A stretch of 64,000 nucleotides of DNA from an uncultured Elusimicrobiales bacterium (GTDB lineage: Bacteria > Elusimicrobiota > Elusimicrobia > Elusimicrobiales > Elusimicrobiaceae): the NCBI GenBank assembly GCA_944327085.1, contig CALVGG010000005.1, positions 1 through 64,000 on the forward strand. The letters are read 5' to 3'. A program made the translations under genes and the position numbers. Positions 27,713 to 37,312 of the stretch are shown here, piece by piece. The notes under the pieces are model-generated. The model was not told where the DNA came from, did not search any database, and saw nothing but the letters and a program-made list of their open reading frames with translations. Numbering within the stretch: position 1 is the stretch's first letter; each line of letters opens with the position of its first letter.

Positions 27713-29407
27713 TTATTCCTCTTTTAAGACGTTTAAATTCTTTTTGGCGGTTTTGTTTTTGGGGTTTAACTGCAAAGCCAGGTTATAAAATTTTTTGGCT
27801 TCCCCGTCATTACCGGCAATAACGGCCGCCGTGCCAAGGCCCATAAGGGGCAAATCGTCCTGCGGGGCCAGGCGGCGGGCCTCATCAAAACTTTGGGCGG
27901 CCTGAGAGGCCTTGCCCGCCACCAAAAAAGCAAGCCCCGTAAGCAGGGAAGTTTCCTCTTTAGTTAATGCACTGTCTTGCGCGGATAAATCGTCCAGTGC
28001 GTCTTCCACCAAGGCCAACCAGGACTTGCCCGTCACCCACAGCCCCATATCATTGCCCACCATGCGCGGGTCATACGCGGCGCGCGGGGCGGCCGTATCG
28101 TTTTGCGTCAGCGCACTGGGGGAGGCGTAATCCATCGTACGACCCTGCAAAGAAAGCGTAACATTATATTTGCCTTCCCCTTGTTTTACAGCCTGTTCCA
28201 GGCCGTCAATAAACTCTTTAATTTGCGCTTCCCGCTGGGTTTGCGTGGCGGCGCCCAACACAAAACTGCGCCTGAAAGCCATGGGTTTGGGGGCGTCTTC
28301 GGTAGGCAAGGCCGTGGAAGAGCGAAGTTTTTGGTATGCCCGTTCAAACGCGCAGGAAGAAGACGAGGACTTCTCCTGCGGTTTGGCCAAAGGGGTATAT
28401 TCCAGGGCAACGTCCACATTAATGTCTTTGGCGGCGGGAACGCGGGAAAGATTGTTGCGGAAGTTTTCTATTTCTTTATTAAAATCCTGCGCGCTACGGC
28501 CGCTGGAGCGGTATACCGCGTTTAAGGCCAGGCCGTCCTGCTTAAAACGGATGATGGAAAAAGCCCCGTCCAACACTTCGCGCGCTTTGGCGGGTTCTTT
28601 TTGCTGGTAATATAATTTGGCCAGCAGCAGGCGGGCTATAAAATCACCCGGCTTGGTGCGCACGGCCTTTTTGTAATATTTTAAAGCGGCGGAATCATCC
28701 CCCGTTTTTTCATACAGGGCGCCTAAAGAAAGCATGGCGTCTTCATATCCCCAAAATAAAGATAAAGCTTTTTTAAAGCTGGCTTCGGCTTGTTGGTCCC
28801 GGCCCATACGTTCATACAAAGAACCTAACTGATAATGATACAGCGGCTCCCGCGGGGCCAGTTCCACCGCGCGGCGGTAATGCTCAAGGGATTTTTCCCA
28901 CTCTTTTTGGGCGGCAAAGGTGGAAGCAAGGTTCATGTTGGTGTCGGCCTTGTCAGGCTCTAAATCATAGGATTTTTGAAAATAGTTCTGCGCCTGTTCC
29001 AGGTCCCCCTTCCAGCCGTAGGCAATGCCCAAAAGCTGGTAAGCCAGGGCGTTTTGAGGGTCTAAATGCAGGGCTTCGCGGTATTCGCTCATGGCTTCGT
29101 CCACCTTGCCGCTCCAGTACAGGGCGGCGCCCAAAAGCAAAAAGCCCATAGGGTCTTTGGGGTTTTTAATAACGGCTTTGGCAAAAGAGTTTTGTGCGTC
29201 TTTATAGCGGGCCAGGCTCATTTCCCCCAAGCCGCGCATCATGTCGGAGCGGGACTGGTCCTGCATAATTTGGTCCCACACGGTGTTAGAATAATCGGTG
29301 CGAATGGTTTTTTCTCCAAACGAAAACGGGAAAACCGCCCCCCAGCCTGAAGATGCCAAGCTGATAAAAACCAAAGCGCACAGCCATTTTTGCCCTGTTT
29401 TAAACAT
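27713..29407 (-). CDS. Exported TPR-repeat protein
   Basis: 564 aa from the ATG at 29407, which places the signal peptide (LCALVFISLASSGWGA) at the N-terminus; an in-frame TTG twelve codons upstream is less likely. About eight TPR units run from residue 45 to 290 (for example NPKDPMGFLLLGAALYWSGKVDEAMSEYREAL), followed by a non-repeat region (about 320-480) and two more TPRs at the end (PQDDLPLMGLGTAAVIAGNDGEAKKFYNLALQ). It probably works as a periplasmic scaffold. Its neighbour rsmA gives no functional hint. Confidence 0.8.
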   Translation of the reverse strand: MFKTGQKWLCALVFISLASSGWGAVFPFSFGEKTIRTDYSNTVWDQIMQDQSRSDMMRGLGEMSLARYKDAQNSFAKAVIKNPKDPMGFLLLGAALYWSGKVDEAMSEYREALHLDPQNALAYQLLGIAYGWKGDLEQAQNYFQKSYDLEPDKADTNMNLASTFAAQKEWEKSLEHYRRAVELAPREPLYHYQLGSLYERMGRDQQAEASFKKALSLFWGYEDAMLSLGALYEKTGDDSAALKYYKKAVRTKPGDFIARLLLAKLYYQQKEPAKAREVLDGAFSIIRFKQDGLALNAVYRSSGRSAQDFNKEIENFRNNLSRVPAAKDINVDVALEYTPLAKPQEKSSSSSCAFERAYQKLRSSTALPTEDAPKPMAFRRSFVLGAATQTQREAQIKEFIDGLEQAVKQGEGKYNVTLSLQGRTMDYASPSALTQNDTAAPRAAYDPRMVGNDMGLWVTGKSWLALVEDALDDLSAQDSALTKEETSLLTGLAFLVAGKASQAAQSFDEARRLAPQDDLPLMGLGTAAVIAGNDGEAKKFYNLALQLNPKNKTAKKNLNVLKEE

Positions 29408-29568
29408 AAATATATGATAGATAAAAACCTGTTTATACGGCAACCGGCCCTTTTTGTTTTTGATTATTTAAACGTTGCCCCACGGCAAATATAAAGGAAA
29501 AACAACAGGCCAATATAAACACTTTACCAATTATGCTGAAACGGCCTTAACAGTAAATATACCTGGCA

Positions 29569-29598
29569 CAAAAAACAAGGCCCGCATTATGCGGGCCC
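29569..29598 (-). terminator. Terminator at the end of the surface-protein block
   Basis: GGCCCGC/GCGGGCC stem with a 5-nt loop runs on the minus strand into TTGTTTTTT, 20 nt past the stop of the 1297-aa gene. It ends the long minus-strand locus. Confidence 0.85.
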
Positions 29599-29618
29599 TG
29601 TTTGAAAACTACCACTTA

Positions 29619-32600
29619 CTATTCGTTTACTACCCCTTGTCCGGCGGTGCCTTGAGCCGTATCACCGGTATAACCACGTCTGTCCACATCCATCTTTTCA
29701 TAGCCTGTTTGCGGTTTAAAATTTAAACCGTTGCGACAGAGTAAGTTTAAGTAAGCCAAAACATCATTTACTGCCATTCTGGCTTGGTTGGAGTAAACTT
29801 GACATCCACCCGCATCATAGAAGGGACGATTATACTGTTCGTGATACTCATTACGCCATTGTCTGGTCCCTTTATGGCTGTTGGCACGGCCACCGCTCCA
29901 TTCGTTATAGGCTTTGTTCCCTGCAGATCCGGCATAAGACGGATCACGCGGATTGGGAACATTCAACGCTACATTCAACGAAGGATAGTTTAACTGCATA
30001 GAAGCCAGCGGATAATACCCGCCTACACCAATTCCATGAGCAGTTAAGAAGTCTTGATATCCCACAAACCCACTCGGATAAGTGGAATCCACCCCGTTAA
30101 AGCCTTCTCCGCTATCCCAGAAGCTATGGTCATAATAACCCCAGTGGATAGGAGCCCGGCCGGTAAAACGAGGGTCCTTTTGTGCCGTACTGGCTTTACC
30201 GTTTACATTTAATACTTTAGACGTTTGCATAGGGAACAGATAAGAATCCGGCCCTACGTACACCGCAAACGTACCAAAAGTATTTGGGAATTTGGAGTTG
30301 TTGGATACGTCCGGATCTGCAGAGATTTGTGCAATAGAGCGTGCTAAATAACACACACTGCGCACCGGTACGGTATTGTCCCCTTTATTTTGAGACATAT
30401 AATCCAAGACGATTAAATAATCCATGGTGGTCAGCCACCATTCGGATGTTTTTTCTTTATCCAAAATACCCTTTGCAACAGATATGGCCTGTTTCGCTTT
30501 TTTATTGGCCAGTTCTAATTCTGCATATTTAGAATCACTCACAGGAACACCGGCCTTTTTAAGTTGTTCAATAGAAGCTTCGTTTGTCTTTACAGCGTCC
30601 TCGTTGGTTTTAATAACCTGAGAAAGCACCTGTTTGGCCGTATCCTGGCATTCGCGGCACCAGATGGGGTTTTCTTTATATGCCGTATTGATGTCTACAC
30701 TCTTGGTTTGACCATTATAAAACACCAAGCTGGAAGAAGGTGCCCCTTCATACTGGCTGGGATCGCACGAGTAATTAGCCAAAGAACCACCTCTTTGCAC
30801 TGCCACCACAGGGGTGGGAGCCGGAGGTTCTACTTTTTCAGCTTCTACAGGTACTTCATCCGCCGCCGTACGCTGGCTGGCTTTTTCCATGGCTTTCCAA
30901 TTCACATTGGCTTTCACCTTGCCATCTGCACCGCTTAAGTCAAAACCAGGTTTCAGTTTCCCGTTTTCCACTAATTCCGGGTGCTGCTGCATTAACAATT
31001 TTTTAGCGTCCTTAATGCGATACTGCTGCGTTTGGTTGGCGCCATCCTTTTTGACGGTATTAGGTACAGGCTCAATTTCAGACGCCGGCACAGTCACCTG
31101 GTAATTTTGGCCTTCCCCTTCATAAGTAATAACAGCAGTTACTTCATAACCTTTAAAGTCCGTCGTTCCCGGAATCTTTAACGTTGCAACAGGGCTGTTA
31201 TCCGTAATTTTTTCGCCCAAGATTGCAAGGTCCGTAAAATCACACGGAGTGGTTAATACATATTCGGAGCGCTCTTTGCGATTAAATACTTTGTCTAAGT
31301 CCCTTTCTCTACCAGCAGAACGACCTTTTGTACGCTGGATATAGCTGTTGTCAAAGTCAAAGTAAATCATGGGCATAGCCGGAAGCTTGGCATCATTTTT
31401 GCTAATTTTGCCATCCACAGCCAAAGGCTTTTCTGAAGCCATACCCCGGATATATCTTAACTCTAAGCGTCCAAACGCCTGTTTTGCCGCGTTATAAGCT
31501 GTGGCATAACCTGGGTCATGCTCCAGTTCGTAGAAGGTATTTGCCTGGCTACCCTGCAGTTGCGCCAGCAACAGCATCGTTTCTTCTTTAAATTTGCGCC
31601 ATTCAAAAACCTGCCCGGCGGCCAAGTAAATTACACAGTCATGATAGTTAATTTCTACGTCCGTATTTTCATCACCGGCTTTACCGGCATTGGCATTAAT
31701 GTCTTCATAACTGTAGCGGCCTTGTACACGCCCGCTCTGCTGGGAGCGTTTAGCAAAGTTGTTGCCTACGGTTACCTCACCAGAAACACGAGCTTTTTCC
31801 AAGGAATGTTCCATTTTTTCAATTTCCGCTTTTAATTCTTTGGCGGAATAAGTTTTTCCTTCTACAACTACTTCCTTCGGTTGGCCCTTGCCGGCAGCTT
31901 CTAATTGTTTTAACTGCCCTTTCGCTACAGACAATAAGCGATACCCTTCATTTAAAGACACATAAGGGATTACATCTTCCACCCCCGTAGAGGTAGATTT
32001 GGTATACTGGCGGGAGCTGTCAAAACCGCATAAACGCTTGCCATTGCCAAACGGACTGTTATTGCGGGCAACCACAAAGTGATATGCATGCCATTTGGAA
32101 GCATCTCCCTGCAACTTAATAGAATAGACTTTATTAATTTGAAAGTCTTTACAAGCTGCACGGCCAGTACCGGACGGGGAAGAAATATCCGCTATCACGC
32201 CCAAACCACGGCGATTACGTCCAAAACCAAAACCTAAACAATCTAAACGTGTTTGGATAAAACTTCCACCAGTGGCTTTGGCTTCCACCCATTTACAGCC
32301 AAACTTTTCAGCATCTTTGGACTTACAAAAATCCTTTAAAGATAAGCCTGGAGGTGCAGAGGCCGGAGGATTTGTAATATAGGATTTTCCGCATTTGCAG
32401 CCTTCCATTTGGGCACCTTCTCCGCTGGAGCCTAAGACTTCACCCATAGCACCATCATCCTCACCGGTCAGCAAGCAGTTAATTAAGCCACCCAAAATGT
32501 TTTGGGCCAATTTATCTGCCCAGCCAATCCAGTCCCACTTGCGGTTAAAGCGTTTTTCCCATTCCATTTGGGAGCGGGTTTTCATCAAATCCCACCACCA

Positions 32601-33512
32601 CGGAGTAATACCGTTATAGCCAAAGCCGTGTTTCAAGTCGCTATGGCCGCCGGGCCCGCGGGATTCCCCACTAGATAAACCGCCTACGCGGCCGGGATTA
32701 ATCGGCGCGTACTGCGCGTCACGCAAAGCCTGCATGGCATTGCCTTTGGTTAAAGCTTGGGCAGACCGACGGGCCTGTTCCCCCGCGCCCATACCAAAAT
32801 AACCACGCTGCGGGCGTCCTGCCGCTTGTAAAGGCTGCAAAGACACCGGTTTAGGCGGGGTTACCTGTCTGGGGGCACTTACCTTTTTGGCAGCACCTTT
32901 TAAGCTGCCACCCCAAGGAGTAATGTTCAACCCACCGCCGGCAGAAGCCATGGCGGCACGGCCCATTTCTTTAATTTTGGTGGTAGAACGACGCACTGCC
33001 GCACGCGTGGCAGGGGCGGCAGTTCTTCTATATATATTGGTTGTGGTCTCCGTAGTGGGAGAAGAAGTATAAGAAGAGCTGCTGTCATCCAAACCGCTGC
33101 GGTCATAATCGTAAGAAGTATCCGCCGGTTCTTCATCACTGCCCCAGCCTTTAATAAGGCTTAACGGGTCACGCGCAGAAAGCTGCGCAATTTGACCGTC
33201 CGGATCCGTCACGGCAGTATCAAAACCGTAGCGTTCCGGGTCAAAAATGGTGTCCTCGCTGGAAGGAGCGATGACGGGCTCTTCATTCACTTGACCGCTG
33301 TATTTATACAAAAACGGCAACAGTAACAAAGCAGCCAGCGCCGCAATAAAGAACGGCGCATCCCGTTTGGTACGCTCAAAAAGCGTTTTCTTCGGGCGGC
33401 CATTGCTCCCTATCTTGGAGGAAATACGATTAGCAAAAGATGCAGGACCAGCGGCTTTGCTGTTTCTGATCTTATCGCTAAAGGTAAAACTGTCCTTTTT
33501 TTCCTCTGGCAT
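29619..33512 (-). CDS. Giant membrane-anchored protein of unknown function (1297 aa)
   Basis: AGGAGG directs the ATG at 33512. Residues 1-50 are basic and cytoplasmic, and 52-69 form the only clear TM, so over 1200 residues would be extracytoplasmic. A Ser/Thr/Ala/Arg-rich stretch (about 130-280) carries MASAGGGLNITPWGGSLKG, which resembles MASASGG...FGGTVKG in the 449-aa protein of the same block. Cys-rich patches (EGCKCGKS; CKSKDAEKFGCKW; WCRECQ) suggest disulfides or metal binding. The last 250 residues are rich in Tyr, Trp, Asn and Gly, like a surface domain. No family is recognised. Last gene before the terminator. Confidence 0.75.
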   Translation of the reverse strand: MPEEKKDSFTFSDKIRNSKAAGPASFANRISSKIGSNGRPKKTLFERTKRDAPFFIAALAALLLLPFLYKYSGQVNEEPVIAPSSEDTIFDPERYGFDTAVTDPDGQIAQLSARDPLSLIKGWGSDEEPADTSYDYDRSGLDDSSSSYTSSPTTETTTNIYRRTAAPATRAAVRRSTTKIKEMGRAAMASAGGGLNITPWGGSLKGAAKKVSAPRQVTPPKPVSLQPLQAAGRPQRGYFGMGAGEQARRSAQALTKGNAMQALRDAQYAPINPGRVGGLSSGESRGPGGHSDLKHGFGYNGITPWWWDLMKTRSQMEWEKRFNRKWDWIGWADKLAQNILGGLINCLLTGEDDGAMGEVLGSSGEGAQMEGCKCGKSYITNPPASAPPGLSLKDFCKSKDAEKFGCKWVEAKATGGSFIQTRLDCLGFGFGRNRRGLGVIADISSPSGTGRAACKDFQINKVYSIKLQGDASKWHAYHFVVARNNSPFGNGKRLCGFDSSRQYTKSTSTGVEDVIPYVSLNEGYRLLSVAKGQLKQLEAAGKGQPKEVVVEGKTYSAKELKAEIEKMEHSLEKARVSGEVTVGNNFAKRSQQSGRVQGRYSYEDINANAGKAGDENTDVEINYHDCVIYLAAGQVFEWRKFKEETMLLLAQLQGSQANTFYELEHDPGYATAYNAAKQAFGRLELRYIRGMASEKPLAVDGKISKNDAKLPAMPMIYFDFDNSYIQRTKGRSAGRERDLDKVFNRKERSEYVLTTPCDFTDLAILGEKITDNSPVATLKIPGTTDFKGYEVTAVITYEGEGQNYQVTVPASEIEPVPNTVKKDGANQTQQYRIKDAKKLLMQQHPELVENGKLKPGFDLSGADGKVKANVNWKAMEKASQRTAADEVPVEAEKVEPPAPTPVVAVQRGGSLANYSCDPSQYEGAPSSSLVFYNGQTKSVDINTAYKENPIWCRECQDTAKQVLSQVIKTNEDAVKTNEASIEQLKKAGVPVSDSKYAELELANKKAKQAISVAKGILDKEKTSEWWLTTMDYLIVLDYMSQNKGDNTVPVRSVCYLARSIAQISADPDVSNNSKFPNTFGTFAVYVGPDSYLFPMQTSKVLNVNGKASTAQKDPRFTGRAPIHWGYYDHSFWDSGEGFNGVDSTYPSGFVGYQDFLTAHGIGVGGYYPLASMQLNYPSLNVALNVPNPRDPSYAGSAGNKAYNEWSGGRANSHKGTRQWRNEYHEQYNRPFYDAGGCQVYSNQARMAVNDVLAYLNLLCRNGLNFKPQTGYEKMDVDRRGYTGDTAQGTAGQGVVNE

Positions 33513-33698
33513 AAGTGCCTCCTATGAAAATTAAATTTGCCTATAAACATAAACCAGGTTGGAATTGCCGGATTTTACAAATCCCCAATTACACAACCTT
33601 AGCCGTTACAAATTGTTCCCCAAACAACAGGGCACTGCCTACAGCCTACTACTCTACTATTATCTTAGCAACTGAAAGCCAAATAATCAAGGCCCAAT

Positions 33699-35309
33699 TT
33701 ACTCTAAATAGCTCCACCCTTGCGAGCCGGAAAGATCCGTCTCCGGGAAGAAATCATTGGGGGTAGACGTTCCGCCCGAATTGCCCCACACCGGCACGTT
33801 AAACGTACCCTGTACGCTTTCGGTTACCTGTTGGTTAGAAAATTGTTCCGGGTTATAAATGGATAAATCAATTTCTGCGCCTTCACCGGCATTGGCTTTA
33901 TCTTGTAAATATTCGGCGCACATACGTTCATATTCATTTAATTTATCATCTAAATTATTGGTGCTGCACTGGCCGGTGCGGTTATATTTTAATTGTAAGT
34001 AGCACTTGTCTTGCAAGGTGCTATAGTCCTTTTTTACCTGGGAGCAAGCATTGCGCACCTGCGCCAGGGAAGTGCGCCAATTATTTACTTTGGCCGTGTT
34101 TGCGCAATCCCCGGGAAACGCCGGGAAAGTGCCCTGCAATGCATTAATTTGGGCTATTACACTGGACGTCATCTCCGTAATCCGCGGGCCAACAGTACGG
34201 CTGGCGTCTTCACACTCCTGTTGGCGTTTTTGTTGTTCTTCAGCCGTTTCTATATCTGCCACCACATCGTCTTCTTCCAACCCGGCTACGGCTATTCCGC
34301 CTGTGGCACTAAATACTTTTTGGGGCATTTCTTCCGCAAAGAAGCCGGCCGCGGCCAATGTTTTCTTTAACGGAACTTGCTTGGCACGGCTGGAAGCCTG
34401 GCTGGTAAGCCAAATATAGCGGAAATCCGTCAACGTACGCCCTGCATTTTGCAATTGCATCATGGCAGAACTGGGCCCGCCTAATTTTTTATCCAAGCCG
34501 GAGGTTTGCTCCAATATGGCTTTATTTACAATATCTGCTTTCCAATCACTTTTTTGGGAGCCAATTACGCCTGCTTTTAAATTTTTTAAAGCGGCCGAGC
34601 CGTCAAACCCGTCCTTAGGGTCCCGGGCGATTAACCCCGTATCCGTTCCGTAATACAGTTCCGTCTGAGCTTGGGCAGAAGCGCGTGCATCTTTACTGAG
34701 TTGATTAATGCCTTTATTAAAACGAACCCCTTGTTTGTCTCTATCATCACCCGTATCAGGCGCCACGGAGGCCAAATAATCACCGCTTTTGCCTTGGCGG
34801 CGCAAGGAGGCATTAACGGCCTGAAAATCAATTAAAGAAGAAGACTCTTCCCCCACGGCCCCATAAGCCGCAGCGCCGCGTTTTATGGCATCAAAACGCC
34901 CCGGCTGGGTAGAAAAAATGGAATAAGAATTAGCCGCTATACGTGCCGCCGGGCCGCGCTCGTCATCGGCCCAAAAAAGCAAAGTTTTTAAAAAAGACAT
35001 TTCCTGCATTTGTTCTTCGCTATATCCCATCGCACGCGCCAACGAGGACAGCACCGGTATTTGGCTAACCGGAACAAAGCCCCCCACGCCGCCAAATACT
35101 AAAAGCAGCAAAATAAGCAATAACCAATATTTTTTGGCCAGCAATTTTTGTTTTAAACCGGAAGGAGAAGGCTTACCCGCCCCGTTTACGGGTTGGTGTT
35201 GGGGAGCGGCAGAAACCGGCATTGGATTAGGCTTTTGCACAACAGCCTGCACCGGCCTTTGTGCGGCCGGTGCAGCAGATGAATGATCCGGAGGAAGTTG
35301 GTCTACCAT
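33699..35309 (-). CDS. Membrane-anchored protein of the surface block (536 aa)
   Basis: The start is the ATG at 35309 (AAGGGG upstream); a GTG two codons earlier has no spacing for that site. Residues 1-60 are Pro/Gln/Ala-rich and presumably cytoplasmic, TM at 61-79, and the rest is extracytoplasmic and helix-rich. A FSATGGIAVAG stretch near residue 340 recalls the Ser-Ala-Gly-Gly motif of its neighbours. Five or more Cys occur in the last 170 residues. No family is recognised. A 186-nt gap separates it from the 1297-aa gene, larger than any other gap in this block. Confidence 0.7.
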   Translation of the reverse strand: MVDQLPPDHSSAAPAAQRPVQAVVQKPNPMPVSAAPQHQPVNGAGKPSPSGLKQKLLAKKYWLLLILLLLVFGGVGGFVPVSQIPVLSSLARAMGYSEEQMQEMSFLKTLLFWADDERGPAARIAANSYSIFSTQPGRFDAIKRGAAAYGAVGEESSSLIDFQAVNASLRRQGKSGDYLASVAPDTGDDRDKQGVRFNKGINQLSKDARASAQAQTELYYGTDTGLIARDPKDGFDGSAALKNLKAGVIGSQKSDWKADIVNKAILEQTSGLDKKLGGPSSAMMQLQNAGRTLTDFRYIWLTSQASSRAKQVPLKKTLAAAGFFAEEMPQKVFSATGGIAVAGLEEDDVVADIETAEEQQKRQQECEDASRTVGPRITEMTSSVIAQINALQGTFPAFPGDCANTAKVNNWRTSLAQVRNACSQVKKDYSTLQDKCYLQLKYNRTGQCSTNNLDDKLNEYERMCAEYLQDKANAGEGAEIDLSIYNPEQFSNQQVTESVQGTFNVPVWGNSGGTSTPNDFFPETDLSGSQGWSYLE

Positions 35310-35324
35310 ACACACCCCTTTGCG

Positions 35325-35537
35325 TTACGGGCGGGAGCCATATTCCCGCTGGAATTTTAAAAACTGTTCCTGGCGGGCTTGGCGTTCTGCCTTTTGGGCA
35401 CGATATTCATTTAACTTTTGGGTGGCGCTTTGGTATTGGGCGTCAAAATACAACCAAATACCAACACATGTGGCAACCAATACAATTAATATCGAAAGGC
35501 CGATAAACCGTCTTATTTTAATATCTACATTTGCCAT
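35325..35537 (-). CDS. Small single-TM coiled-coil protein (70 aa)
   Basis: MANVDIKIRRF is followed by one TM (about 12-30) and a charged helical tail (QKLNEYRAQKAERQARQEQF) that should form a coiled coil. It fits tightly between two larger genes of the block (9 and 15 nt gaps). The design matches that of the 89-aa protein two genes upstream, so both may be adaptor or linker subunits of one membrane complex. No family known. Confidence 0.7.
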   Translation of the reverse strand: MANVDIKIRRFIGLSILIVLVATCVGIWLYFDAQYQSATQKLNEYRAQKAERQARQEQFLKFQREYGSRP

Positions 35538-35546
35538 AACACACCC

Positions 35547-37013
35547 TTAGTTTCCATCCAAATTGTTATTGGTAATATCACTGTCCTCATACCCCTTAAT
35601 ACCTTTTATAGAATTAAGCGCTTGGGAACCAGCGCCTGCTGCTGTACTAATGGACGATGCTCCTCCCACAAGCGGGCCGCCCAATTTTTCACTCAGCTTT
35701 CCTATAAATTTATTAAGTTTGTCCGCCACAGATTTAATATAAGAAATACCAATCAAAGCAAGTAAGGTAGGGCCAACAATCATACATGCAGTGGTTAATC
35801 CGCTGCCACCCCATTTTTTTATGTACTTTCCAGCATCTACCATAAACAAAGAAATAGCTACAGCCATCGCGGCGCCAATTGCAATAGCAGCAACAGTGCC
35901 CCATGGTGGTTTCCTAAATAAAGCACTAATGGCAAACATAGCGGGAATGGTTAACATAACCAAAGCAACCATAGCGCGTTTCAAGCGGGTGCGGTCCTGT
36001 AAGCGCTGTAATTCCTGTTCCGTTAAGTCATTGGCAGCCTGATCTAAATTATTGCGGGCATCAATAGTGGCTTGTTCAAAATCGTCAGACATTACCCCTC
36101 CTTCTGACAATTCCCCCTCATTTAACTGTATCCCGCCGGAATTTTGAGAGCTGGCCATAAAAGCGCGGCCCGCTTCGTTAGCGGAGCGGTTGGCGTTTTG
36201 GGCAATTTCTGCCGAGCGTTTGCGTATTTGTTCCAATGTTCTGCCTTCGGCAGAATCCATTCCGCGCCCGGCACGCGCACTGCGGGAAGGATCAAAAGAT
36301 GCATCTACGTCTCTAAATTTGGCACTGGCCACCAGCGTAGAGCCTTCCGGCATGGCGCCGGATAATTTATAAGAACTTCCACCGGTCATACCTAAAGAAT
36401 TGCCGCTTCTGTTAACGGCACCCGCGGAACCGCTGCCAGAACGAGATGAAGTTCCTCCATACATATTGCCGGATACCCCGCCGCTGGCAGTAGCCATCAC
36501 ACCGCGTTGGGCCATGGCGGCAGAAGCCGCACGCGTTCCGCCGGCAGCACCGGCAGCAGCCAAAGCCTGGCCGTTGGCGTCCACCTTTTGATTATTTATT
36601 ACAATATCGTTGTTGCCTCCCAGGCCTTCGCTATGGCCGGCCATGTTTCGTGCGGCAGGTGTTTTGCCGCCATTTAAATTAGTGCCTAATTTATCTACCG
36701 CGGCCAAGCTGGCGTCATCAGCACCCCAATCATAACCGGCGGAGGCTAAGCCGCCGCTGGCAGAAGTAATACCCTGCGCCCCGGAAATTTTAATGGTTTC
36801 TTCCATAGTACCGGCGGCATCTGCCTCGCGGCCGTAGCTGCTCATAACGGCCCCGCGCACACGGGCTTCTTGCTGGGGCGCGCCGGACTGATTACCCGTT
36901 GCATACCACACCCCGGCAGCGGCAGCCCCCAAACCGGCCGTTAGAGCCAGCTTTTGCGGCAAGCCCAATACAAACTTGCCGGCTTTACTTTTTAAAATAG
37001 CCAATATGTTCAT
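35547..37013 (-). CDS. Surface-block paralogue A (488 aa)
   Basis: GGAGG precedes the ATG. N-terminus ILKSKAGKFVLG with a TM at about 21-38, then a long Ala/Gly/Ser-rich region (40-240) with MATASGGVSGNMYGGT at 173-188. A conserved block KRSAEIAQNANRSANEAGRAF (265-285, then NSGGI and SDDF) is shared almost residue for residue with the 518-aa protein. Three TM segments follow at about 347-365, 372-392 and 404-425. The N-terminal anchor plus C-terminal multi-TM bundle would leave the low-complexity part as a loop outside the membrane. Family unknown. Confidence 0.75.
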   Translation of the reverse strand: MNILAILKSKAGKFVLGLPQKLALTAGLGAAAAGVWYATGNQSGAPQQEARVRGAVMSSYGREADAAGTMEETIKISGAQGITSASGGLASAGYDWGADDASLAAVDKLGTNLNGGKTPAARNMAGHSEGLGGNNDIVINNQKVDANGQALAAAGAAGGTRAASAAMAQRGVMATASGGVSGNMYGGTSSRSGSGSAGAVNRSGNSLGMTGGSSYKLSGAMPEGSTLVASAKFRDVDASFDPSRSARAGRGMDSAEGRTLEQIRKRSAEIAQNANRSANEAGRAFMASSQNSGGIQLNEGELSEGGVMSDDFEQATIDARNNLDQAANDLTEQELQRLQDRTRLKRAMVALVMLTIPAMFAISALFRKPPWGTVAAIAIGAAMAVAISLFMVDAGKYIKKWGGSGLTTACMIVGPTLLALIGISYIKSVADKLNKFIGKLSEKLGGPLVGGASSISTAAGAGSQALNSIKGIKGYEDSDITNNNLDGN

Positions 37014-37034
37014 AAAATCCTCCGCCAGTTACCT

Positions 37035-37304
37035 TTAGCGATCCGTCACCGCGTTAAGGCTTTGGTTTTCCGCAGAAGAAGAATTAAGTTTAGTGGCGCG
37101 CATAAAACTTTGCGCACGCCGCATTTCTTCCTGTCTTAATTCATATTCCGCTTCCTGCTTTTTTAAAACGGCTTTATCGTGGAAATAACCGCTCCAACCC
37201 CACACCATCCAAACGGCCCATATTAAACATAAGGCGCCATACAGCCACCCGGCCCGGTTGAATATTTTTATTTCTTGCTCCGTCAAAATATATTTCCCTG
37301 CCAT
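37035..37304 (-). CDS. Small single-TM coiled-coil protein (89 aa)
   Basis: One Trp-rich TM (about 20-41, LYGALCLIWAVWMVWGWSGYF) is followed by a Glu/Lys/Arg-rich helix (DKAVLKKQEAEYELRQEEMRRA). GGGGG lies in front of the ATG. It sits between paralogues A and B with gaps of 8 and 21 nt. The topology matches the 70-aa protein, one small anchor after each large paralogue, which suggests pairing between them (inference). Confidence 0.7.
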   Translation of the reverse strand: MAGKYILTEQEIKIFNRAGWLYGALCLIWAVWMVWGWSGYFHDKAVLKKQEAEYELRQEEMRRAQSFMRATKLNSSSAENQSLNAVTDR

Positions 37305-37312
37305 AAAGCCCC

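Noticed and set aside
33515-33766. Plus-strand ORF of 83 codons in the 186-nt gap before the 1297-aa gene
   Set aside because: It starts inside the ribosome site of the minus-strand gene and runs into the end of the 536-aa gene; composition is not protein-like.
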